Made by a program: the position numbers and the translations under genes. DNA of 17,177 bases, taken from positions 1-17,177 of the forward strand of contig CAZGDR010000039.1 in NCBI GenBank assembly GCA_964524755.1. Reading direction: 5' to 3'. Each line of letters starts with the position of its first letter. Position 1 is the first letter of the stretch. This DNA comes from JAQVOO01 sp964524755. GTDB taxonomy: Bacteria; Spirochaetota; Spirochaetia; Sphaerochaetales; Sphaerochaetaceae. Under the pieces are notes generated by a model, which ran no database searches, had not been told where the DNA came from, and saw nothing but the letters and a program-made list of their open reading frames with translations. This document shows, in pieces, positions 9,074 through 15,258 of the stretch.

Positions 9074-10360
9074 CTACCTCGTGTGTTTGTTAATCAATTT
9101 TTCTTCAAAAGTCCCTTGATCTACATCGGTATAGCGGACATAGAGGGCAATTCTATTTTCTGTATCAAGATTCTCCCATAGTTTTTGGGAGAATTGCTCA
9201 ATGTCTTGATCCAACAATACTTCTCTGGGCTCTCCCTCAAATGGGGGAAGAGGATCACCATCTCTTTCATAGGTATGTATCAGATGACCACGTCCCTTCG
9301 TAGGCGATGTAAAGGGATAGAAATATCTTTTACACTGCCCCTCATTATGTTTAAGAATCGAAAGAGTATAGGAAAGAGGACTCTGCTCATCAAATATACC
9401 GCTAATCCTTGAGGTATAGTTGGGTTCATCAGGTTCATAAGTTCGACTCTGGAGTGCTTGGCGAAAGCTCTTCCCCTCTGCGAGAAAGGAAGCTATGGTA
9501 TCTGTTTGGTCACCATTGGTCACAATCAAGGTCGAGCCAACCTTGCGAAGAGGATGATAGATGATAAGAGAGGGATCTTCCATCACCGAGACATCAAACG
9601 CTTCAGTTCGAAGGGACTTTCCTTCTAACGCCAAAATTCTATTCCTGCTATTGTTGCTCCGTCCCATAAGGAAATAAGCAATTACAGCCTTCCCCTCGGC
9701 AGAGAGTCCCATGATGATGCCCCGCCCGGGATACTTATGTGTCCCTAATACCTGTTCTATTTGCATAGCATTCTCCAATGTTTGACAAACTTCTCGTGTA
9801 CATCGGGGAAGAAGCACCCACTCTACCTCCTCCATGATTCTTTTTTGCAATGAGATGGGAGTATCATCGGGAAGAACCTCTAGAGCTTGTTGGGCTAAAA
9901 TAGTTCCACCATCGGGAATTTCGTTGACGTAGTGTACCGTTGCTCCGCTGAGCTTCACCCCTCGCTTGAGGGCGGCCTGATGTACTTTCAATCCATAATA
10001 TCCCTTGCCACCAAAGCTAGGCAATAACGAAGGATGAATATTGATAATCCGTTGAGGATATTGTCTCACAAAATCTTCAGAAAGCAGCGAGAGAAAGCCG
10101 GCAAATACAATCAAGTCTATTCTATGGTGCTCCAGCACCTCCTTTAGACGAGCTTCAAATAGCGCGGGATTGTCCTTTTGCCGTTGGACGACGGCGGTTG
10201 GAATAGCGGCCTTTTGTGCACGTGTTAGGGCATAGGCACTATCTCTGTCTGAGACAACCAAGGCAATCGTCCCCACACCTAGGGCTCCCTTCGCCTGAAC
10301 ATTAAGCAGAGCCTGAAGATTTGTCCCACCTCCGCTGACCAACACGGCAATCCTTATCAT
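9074..10360 (-). CDS. PurN-PurO fusion: GAR transformylase joined to IMP cyclohydrolase
   Basis: A 428-residue protein with two domains. Residues 1 to about 195 are PurN, which formylates GAR with 10-formyl-THF: VLVSGGGTNLQAL (7-19), Asn107 and His109 in NIHPSLLPSFGGKGYYG, and Asp150 in PDGGTILAQ are the expected catalytic residues. Residues from about 204 to the end match the IMP cyclohydrolase family first known from archaeal PurO and also found as a separate protein in Clostridia: YPGRGI (210-215), AYFLMGRSNNSRNRI (228-242), TNGDQTDTIA (281-290) and DEPNYTSRISG (311-321). This domain would close FAICAR to IMP, replacing the domain missing from the neighbouring transformylase. The ATG overlaps the purM stop (ATGA). 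Met199, at the domain boundary, has its own ribosome site, so a separate PurO product may also be made. Both domain assignments are from recalled motifs; the cyclohydrolase function is inferred. Confidence 0.9.
   Translation of the reverse strand: MIRIAVLVSGGGTNLQALLNVQAKGALGVGTIALVVSDRDSAYALTRAQKAAIPTAVVQRQKDNPALFEARLKEVLEHHRIDLIVFAGFLSLLSEDFVRQYPQRIINIHPSLLPSFGGKGYYGLKVHQAALKRGVKLSGATVHYVNEIPDGGTILAQQALEVLPDDTPISLQKRIMEEVEWVLLPRCTREVCQTLENAMQIEQVLGTHKYPGRGIIMGLSAEGKAVIAYFLMGRSNNSRNRILALEGKSLRTEAFDVSVMEDPSLIIYHPLRKVGSTLIVTNGDQTDTIASFLAEGKSFRQALQSRTYEPDEPNYTSRISGIFDEQSPLSYTLSILKHNEGQCKRYFYPFTSPTKGRGHLIHTYERDGDPLPPFEGEPREVLLDQDIEQFSQKLWENLDTENRIALYVRYTDVDQGTFEEKLINKHTR
9764..9776 (-). promoter_or_regulatory. 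Internal ribosome site and start codon at the PurN/PurO boundary
   Basis: Within the fusion gene, GGAG (9773-9776 on the minus strand) lies 6 nt before an in-frame ATG (9764-9766, Met199). The protein from there would start MQIEQVLGTHKYPGRG, just as a separate PurO might. It could be a live second start or a relic of two genes that merged. Confidence 0.45.
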
Positions 10361-11391
10361 ATGAGAGCGACTCCACCCTTGCCTTGTGCTACTGTACCAA
10401 GAATATAGCTACCTGCTATTTCAGCAAGAGCAACCTCTGCCCCTTGTGCATCGAGAACTAAGACCATGCCCACTCCCATATTGAAGGTATTGTACATGTC
10501 ATGTTGAGGGATATTCCCCTTCTGCTGAATAAGATCAAAAATGGGCAATACTTGCACATCATCAAGGAGGATTCTGGCGTGTTTGTCTGGAGGAAGAGCG
10601 CGCGGAATATTCTCATATAATCCTCCTCCTGTTATATGTGCAGCAGCCTTCACGGTAACCTTTTCTGCAAGATCGAGTAGTGGACGGACGTAAATATTGG
10701 TTGGTTTAAGGAGTTCCTCTCCAAGCGTATGGCCCAGTGAAGGCTCGTGCCGTAAAAGATTATCGGGGTTTGAATCAAGATCAAATACCTTCCGCACAAG
10801 CGAGAACCCATTTGAGTGGACTCCCGAAGCTGGCAGAGCTACCAACAAATCCCCTTCCACTATGGCCGTGTTATCAAACACCTTTGTCTTATCCACAACT
10901 CCGACGGTAAACCCTACTAAGTCATACTCGTCAATAGGATAGAATCCCGGCATCTCAGCCGTTTCTCCTCCGATGAGGGCACAGCCGGCCTCAATACATC
11001 CTGCGCTCACCCCCTTAACAATCTCTTCTACCTTCTCTGGTACTAGCTTTCCCAAAGCGATGTAGTCTAAGAATACTTGGGGTTGAGCGCCACAGCAAAT
11101 GACGTCATTGACGCACATGGCAACACAATCGATGCCTACCGTATCATGCTTATCCAACATAAATGCAATCTTGAGTTTGGTTCCGACCCCATCTGTACCA
11201 CAGACCAGGAGAGGATGAGGTGTCTTAATAATATCAAGCTCGAATAACCCACCGAATCCGCCGATATCGGAGAGGACTCCAGAAGTGAAAGTTTTGGCCA
11301 CATGATTTTTCATCAAAGCCACAGCGCGATATCCACTAGCAATGTCCACACCGCTATCGCGGTAGCTCTCATTTTGGATTTCAGTTGACAT
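10357..11391 (-). CDS. purM: Phosphoribosylformylglycinamidine cyclo-ligase (AIR synthetase)
   Basis: A 344-residue enzyme that uses ATP to close FGAM to AIR, the fifth step. It contains YRDSGVDIASGYRAV at the start, the conserved GTDGVGTKLK (65-74), VNDVICCGAQPQVFLDY (94-110), LIGGETAEMPGFY, and SGVHSNGFSLVRKV, all typical of PurM. The frame stays open further upstream, but the ATG at 11391 gives the usual family N-terminus and has AGGAG at a normal distance, so it is preferred. Its start overlaps the end of purF by 11 nt, and its stop overlaps the PurN-PurO start. Confidence 0.97.
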   Translation of the reverse strand: MSTEIQNESYRDSGVDIASGYRAVALMKNHVAKTFTSGVLSDIGGFGGLFELDIIKTPHPLLVCGTDGVGTKLKIAFMLDKHDTVGIDCVAMCVNDVICCGAQPQVFLDYIALGKLVPEKVEEIVKGVSAGCIEAGCALIGGETAEMPGFYPIDEYDLVGFTVGVVDKTKVFDNTAIVEGDLLVALPASGVHSNGFSLVRKVFDLDSNPDNLLRHEPSLGHTLGEELLKPTNIYVRPLLDLAEKVTVKAAAHITGGGLYENIPRALPPDKHARILLDDVQVLPIFDLIQQKGNIPQHDMYNTFNMGVGMVLVLDAQGAEVALAEIAGSYILGTVAQGKGGVALI

Positions 11392-12832
11392 GGTATGTTT
11401 CTCCTTCAAAGGAAAGGTGATCCTGGTCTTGCCTCTTATCCCCAGGTTTAGGACAGGGATACACACCGGTGAAGCAGGCTGTACAGAAGCCTATACCCGG
11501 ATGGTCCGAGAGTTTCGTTACATGCTCGCTGCTGAGGAATCCTAAAGAGTCGACATCAAGTAATTTTCGCATGGAAGTATCATCATATTTGTAGGCAAAT
11601 AGATCCTCTGAGGAGTGTATATCTGTACCGAAGTAACAGGGGTAGAGAAATTTTGGAGCCGCCGACCTCAGGTGAACCTCTTTGGCTCCCGCCTCACGCA
11701 ATAGACGGACAATACGCTTACCAGTGGTTCCTCTCACGATGGAATCATCAATAAGGACTACCCGTTTCCCCTTCACCGTAGCAGCAATGGGATTGAGCTT
11801 AATACGCACGTGGTCCTCTCGAGAACTCTGGCCGGGTTGAATGAAGGTCCGCCCGATGTACTTGTTTTTGATAAAACCGATACCATAAGGAATGCCCGAC
11901 TGGCGAGAGTACCCTATGGCAGCATCGATGCCGCTATCGGGAACCCCTATCACTACGTCTGCTTGAGCGGGATGTTCCAAAGCTAAGAATGATCCTGCTC
12001 TCAAGCGGGCCTGATGAATTGAAATAGTATCCATGACACTATCGGGTCGAGCAAAATAGATGAGCTCAAATACACATAACGAGGAGGCTTGGATGTTACA
12101 GAAGGTCTTGATACTCACCAGGGAAGCTTCCCCTTCCTCTGTGGAGTCAACCACCACAATCTCACCAGGTTCTACGTCCCTCACAAACTCTGCATTAACT
12201 GCATCGAGGGCACAACTTTCGGAAGCAAACACATACCCATCACCTAACTTACCGATGCATAATGGTCTGAACCCCCACGGGTCTCTGACGGCTATAATCT
12301 TGGAAGGTGACATGATGACTAGAGAGTAAGCCCCTTTAATTTCACCCATAGTCTTCTCAATGGCGCTCTCGATAGATGGACTGCAAAGGCGGTTACGGGT
12401 AATAAGATAAGCGATAACTTCAGTATCACTGGTCGTATGAAAGATGGAACCAGAGAGTTCCAACTCTTGGCGAAGCTCAGCATCATTAGTCAGGTGGCCG
12501 TTGTGAGCAATAGCCATATTCCCTTTCTGATGGGTAATGACCAATGGCTGGATGTTTGCTCGGGAATCAACTTCTGTTGTTCCGTAGCGAACATGGGCTA
12601 TGGCCATGCGACACTGATTTGAGGAGGGAAGTGAATCAGCTTTGAATACATCCTTGACCACACCTTTGTCTTTGTAAGAGGTAATGGTTCCCTTGTTATT
12701 CAAAGCAATACCACACCCCTCCTGACCCCTATGTTGCAAGGCATAGAGTGCATAATAAGAGAGCGATGACACATCCTCTACTTGTTTGGAGAAGATACCG
12801 AAGATGCCACACTCTTCATGGATGCCACGCAT
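11381..12832 (-). CDS. purF: Amidophosphoribosyltransferase (glutamine PRPP amidotransferase), Fe-S type
   Basis: A 483-residue enzyme making phosphoribosylamine from PRPP and glutamine, the committed first step and usual feedback-control point. The nucleophile is Cys8 in MRGIHEECGIFGIF, so a 7-residue propeptide would be removed, as in the Bacillus enzyme. The PRPP loop is VVLIDDSIVRGTT (358-370). Four cysteines match the ligands of the Bacillus-type [4Fe-4S] cluster: Cys253 (SSLCVFE), Cys399 (YPCYFG), and Cys450 and Cys453 (GFCTACFTG). This implies oxygen-sensitive stability and fits an anaerobe or facultative anaerobe. The ATG at 12832 shares one base with the purC stop (TGATG). A TTG one codon upstream is a less likely start. 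Confidence 0.97.
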   Translation of the reverse strand: MRGIHEECGIFGIFSKQVEDVSSLSYYALYALQHRGQEGCGIALNNKGTITSYKDKGVVKDVFKADSLPSSNQCRMAIAHVRYGTTEVDSRANIQPLVITHQKGNMAIAHNGHLTNDAELRQELELSGSIFHTTSDTEVIAYLITRNRLCSPSIESAIEKTMGEIKGAYSLVIMSPSKIIAVRDPWGFRPLCIGKLGDGYVFASESCALDAVNAEFVRDVEPGEIVVVDSTEEGEASLVSIKTFCNIQASSLCVFELIYFARPDSVMDTISIHQARLRAGSFLALEHPAQADVVIGVPDSGIDAAIGYSRQSGIPYGIGFIKNKYIGRTFIQPGQSSREDHVRIKLNPIAATVKGKRVVLIDDSIVRGTTGKRIVRLLREAGAKEVHLRSAAPKFLYPCYFGTDIHSSEDLFAYKYDDTSMRKLLDVDSLGFLSSEHVTKLSDHPGIGFCTACFTGVYPCPKPGDKRQDQDHLSFEGETYHVN

Positions 12833-13545
12833 CAAACACCCCCCATAAGACGCAAGAGGATCTCCTTGTAGGCATCCTCCACTCCTCCAAGATCTCTTCT
12901 GAAACGATCTTTATCGAGTTTTTCATGGGTCTTAGTATCCCAAAATCGGCACGTATCAGGAGAAATCTCATCAGCTAAAATAATGCTGGCATCCTGCGTC
13001 CTACCAAATTCCAACTTAAAATCGACCAACTCTATGTTGAGGGGCCGTAGATACTCACTAAGAATAGTATTAATTCTGAGGCTGTATGTCGTAATTTGAA
13101 GAAGTTCATTTTCGCTTGCCAGATTTAGAGCCTTGATATGGGATTCGTTCACCAGAGGGTCACCCAGATCATCTCGTTTATAGCAGAACTCCAACACGGT
13201 GGAGGAGAGCTTTAGGCCCTCATCTAGACCGAGGCGCTTGGCCAAAGAACCAGCTGCTATATTGCGTATAATAACTTCTAGGGGAATGATTTCAACCCCC
13301 TTAACGGCTGTTTCCCGGTCATTGAGTTCCTTCACGAGATGTGTAGGAATACCTTCCTTCTCTAAGAGTCCCATGAGGTGGTTACTAACTTTGTTGTTAA
13401 TGGCTCCCTTGCCTAAGATGGTACCTTTCTTTTGGCCATTAAAGGCCGTAGCATCATCCTTGTAGGAGACAATATAGATGTGTTTGTCATCGGTTGCATA
13501 GACTTTCTTGGCTTTACCTTCATACAGCTGTACGGTTTTCTTCAT
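12832..13545 (-). CDS. purC: SAICAR synthetase
   Basis: A 237-residue enzyme joining CAIR and aspartate to give SAICAR. LYEGKAKKVYATDD near the N-terminus, FNGQKKGTILGKGAINN, EIIPLEVIIRNIAAGS and LEFCYKRDDLGDPLVNE are characteristic. An upstream in-frame ATG (13557) would overlap the ribosome site, so the ATG at 13545, 6 nt after GGAGG, is the better start and gives the normal MKKTVQLYEGK end. It lies 35 nt after the purE stop, with an intrinsic terminator between the two, and shares one base with purF. Confidence 0.97.
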   Translation of the reverse strand: MKKTVQLYEGKAKKVYATDDKHIYIVSYKDDATAFNGQKKGTILGKGAINNKVSNHLMGLLEKEGIPTHLVKELNDRETAVKGVEIIPLEVIIRNIAAGSLAKRLGLDEGLKLSSTVLEFCYKRDDLGDPLVNESHIKALNLASENELLQITTYSLRINTILSEYLRPLNIELVDFKLEFGRTQDASIILADEISPDTCRFWDTKTHEKLDKDRFRRDLGGVEDAYKEILLRLMGGV

Positions 13546-13570
13546 AGTTGCCTCCATAGTTTAGGACAAT

Positions 13571-13597
13571 AAAAAAAGCCTTACACAGTAAAGCTTT
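13571..13597 (-). terminator. Intrinsic terminator inside the operon, between purE and purC
   Basis: On the minus strand AAAGCTTTAC, loop TGT and GTAAGGCTTT form a 10-bp stem with a single G-U pair, running into a T-tract (13571-13577). The purE stop codon (13581-13583) is inside the 3' arm, so a ribosome finishing purE would sit on the hairpin. It should lower or condition expression of purC to purL relative to purE. No convincing separate purC promoter is visible in the short gap. Confidence 0.75.
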
Positions 13598-14072
13598 GGT
13601 TGATTCTCGCATGGGTATTCATGGCACTCTTTTCACCCTTTATCCGTCGTTGTGCCAGCTTTTCTCCTAACTGTTCGTCACTCAGGGCCAGAATCTGGGC
13701 TGCCAGCAAGGCAGCATTCGCACTTCCGTCAATGGCGACCGTTGCAACGGGAATTCCCGTCGGCATCTGCACACAGGAGAGCAGAGCATCCATCCCCTCA
13801 AGAGAGGCCGAAAGGGGGACCGCAATGACGGGTAGCAGAGTGTGAGAAGATAAGACTCCAGCCAGATGAGCGGCCATACCTGCCCCTGCAATGAGCACGG
13901 CATAACCGTTTTTGCGGGCGTTTTGAGCAAAAGTTACTGTTTGGGTAGGGGTTCTATGTGCGGAGAGCACATGAACGTCAAAGGGGATAGATAATTCTTT
14001 AAGAATGGTACAGGCTTTTTCCATCACCGGAAGATCCCGTTCGCTACCCATCAGTACGGCTACTCGTTTCAT
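13581..14072 (-). CDS. purE: PurE, class I N5-CAIR mutase-like (AIR carboxylation)
   Basis: A 163-residue protein of the PurE family, which makes CAIR. VLMGSERDLPVM (6-17), SAHRTP (37-42), GAGMAAHLAGVLSSH (63-77), VQMPTGIPVATVAI (101-114) and NAALLAAQIL are family signatures and look like the class I mutase form rather than the AIR carboxylase seen in some treponemes. The ATG at 14072 follows AGAGGG and gives the standard N-terminus; a longer frame to 14135 would run through the operator region and is rejected. It is the first gene of the operon. Class I PurE normally works with PurK, which is not in this window. Confidence 0.95.
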   Translation of the reverse strand: MKRVAVLMGSERDLPVMEKACTILKELSIPFDVHVLSAHRTPTQTVTFAQNARKNGYAVLIAGAGMAAHLAGVLSSHTLLPVIAVPLSASLEGMDALLSCVQMPTGIPVATVAIDGSANAALLAAQILALSDEQLGEKLAQRRIKGEKSAMNTHARINQSFTV

Positions 14073-14095
14073 GCTAAATTCCCTCTTGTATGGTG

Positions 14096-14181
14096 TGCAT
14101 AATGCAACAATATCGAACGCAGAGATAATATGCAACAGTTTTGCACAATTATTTAGAGACTTGTTGCATTTTTATGCAACA
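14096..14181. promoter_or_regulatory. Candidate pur operator array of TGTTGCAT/TTGCA half-sites
   Basis: ATGCAACA occurs at 14102-14109, 14130-14137 and 14174-14181, and inverted (TGTTGCAT) at 14162-14169. The half-sites form three dyads: TGCAT-A-ATGCA (14096-14106), TGCAA-N5-TTGCA (14131-14145) and TGTTGCAT-N4-ATGCAACA (14162-14181), centred about 34-37 bp apart. They surround the purE promoter region, so a repressor of the purine operon that could bind several sites is the simplest reading. The regulator is not in this window. Confidence 0.5.
14111..14137 (-). promoter_or_regulatory. Purine operon promoter region (two alternative -10 boxes)
   Basis: TATTAT (14125-14130) is the best -10 box but lacks a good -35 at normal distance. 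The other option is TTGCAT with TATTGT 17 nt downstream, nearer the gene. In either case the boxes overlap TGTTGCAT half-sites. The leader would be about 25-50 nt, too short for a known purine riboswitch. Confidence 0.3.
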
Positions 14182-14473
14182 CTTTGGTCATCGAGTCCTA
14201 GAATGAGCGCTATAAGAGATGGTTAGAAAACTTTTAGTAGTACATGATTTATTTTTCGTCATAGTATTGAGGGATCCACCCCAGAAACAGGTATAAGAAG
14301 ATCTGCACTTACATTCACATTTCAAAGCATGCTTGTGAAATTTATTGACGAATCGATACCTATAGCATCTATGGAGAATACTCCATCTACTTTTTTAAAA
14401 CATCACAGAAGTTTATTTTTTTGAATTCTGCTGGAGAAAAAGCACACGTGATGGCACCTAGAAAGAAAATTCG
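14182..14473. other. Gene-free stretch between coaX and the pur control region
   Basis: No convincing gene or known riboswitch was found. It holds a perfect hairpin ATGGAG-AATA-CTCCAT (14371-14386) followed on the plus strand by CTACTTTTTT, and a dyad ATTTCA/TGAAAT (14319-14324, 14336-14341) around the palindrome AGCATGCT. No clear terminator for coaX on the minus strand is seen. Confidence 0.5.
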
Positions 14474-15244
14474 CTAAGCATTAAATAAGTGATCGGCAAT
14501 GATGCGTAGCCCTTCAAGGGTTAATTGGGGTGTTACTTGGTCGATCCGTGTAATCAGAGGGGCAATCGTCTGTGAGAGTCCGCCTGTAGCAACGACCTTT
14601 ACAGGGGCCCCTACTTCGTCTTCAATTCTTTGGACTAACTCCTTCACCAAACCGGCATATCCAAACATAATTCCGCTACGAATAGATTCATCAGAATTTC
14701 GTCCTATAGCCCGTTTGGGTACTTTGAGCATAACTTGAGGAATTTGAGCGGTATTATGAAATAGTGAGTTTGCGGCTGTTATTAAGCCAGGGACAATGGC
14801 AGCTCCCAGTAACTCTCCCTCTTTTGTCACCGTCGTGAAAGTAAGTGCTGTACCAAAATCGAGAACGACACAATTTTCCTGCGGGTAGAGATGACGAACA
14901 GCAACTGCATTAGCCAATAAATCGTATCCCAGTTCTCCTGGAATACTTTCTCGCTTGATACCGGGGGCTGTATCATGACTCACCATCAAAGGTTCAATGC
15001 CACTTAAAGTACGCACAACTTTCTGGAAGGATCGGGTTAAATTAGGAACTACTGAACAGATGATAGCACGATCGATATCAGAGGGAGAAAACCCACCATG
15101 ATTTACCATTCTTTCGACAACTACAAAATATTCATCACTTGTTTTTTTCTGATCGCTGTAAATACGCCAATCATAGACCCATGTCGAACCATTATATAAG
15201 GCCATTACTACGTGTGTATTTCCAATATCAACGACTAGCAACAT
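14474..15244 (-). CDS. coaX: Type III pantothenate kinase
   Basis: A 256-residue cytoplasmic kinase that phosphorylates pantothenate, the first step of coenzyme A synthesis. The ASKHA-fold motifs are MLLVVDIGNTH (Asp6), the substrate region PGELGYDLLANAVA (102-115) with Asp108, VLDFGTALTFTTV (127-139), AAIVPGL and VATGGLS (218-224). The usual G-x-D-R of the substrate region has Leu109 instead of Arg. AGGAGG lies 6 nt before the ATG, and AGGAG-GA-CTCCT forms a small dyad abutting the start codon. It lies 14 nt after the ABC-F gene and is probably co-transcribed with it. Confidence 0.95.
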   Translation of the reverse strand: MLLVVDIGNTHVVMALYNGSTWVYDWRIYSDQKKTSDEYFVVVERMVNHGGFSPSDIDRAIICSVVPNLTRSFQKVVRTLSGIEPLMVSHDTAPGIKRESIPGELGYDLLANAVAVRHLYPQENCVVLDFGTALTFTTVTKEGELLGAAIVPGLITAANSLFHNTAQIPQVMLKVPKRAIGRNSDESIRSGIMFGYAGLVKELVQRIEDEVGAPVKVVATGGLSQTIAPLITRIDQVTPQLTLEGLRIIADHLFNA

Positions 15245-15258
15245 AGGAGTCCTCCTAG

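Noticed and set aside
11392..11466. Longer purM frame starting at 11466
   Set aside because: It overlaps the conserved C-terminal end of purF, whereas the ATG at 11391 has AGGAG and the family N-terminus.
14111..14121. A CGAAC core resembling the Bacillus PurBox upstream of purE
   Set aside because: Only one copy is present, flanking bases fit poorly, and the paired inverted box is absent. The TTGCA dyads explain the region better.
14073..14135. Longer purE reading frame starting at 14135
   Set aside because: It would add 21 residues not found in PurE proteins, and the ATG at 14072 has a good ribosome site.
14073..14473. Purine, ZTP or similar riboswitch before purE
   Set aside because: No recognisable conserved core was found, and the likely leader is only about 25-50 nt.
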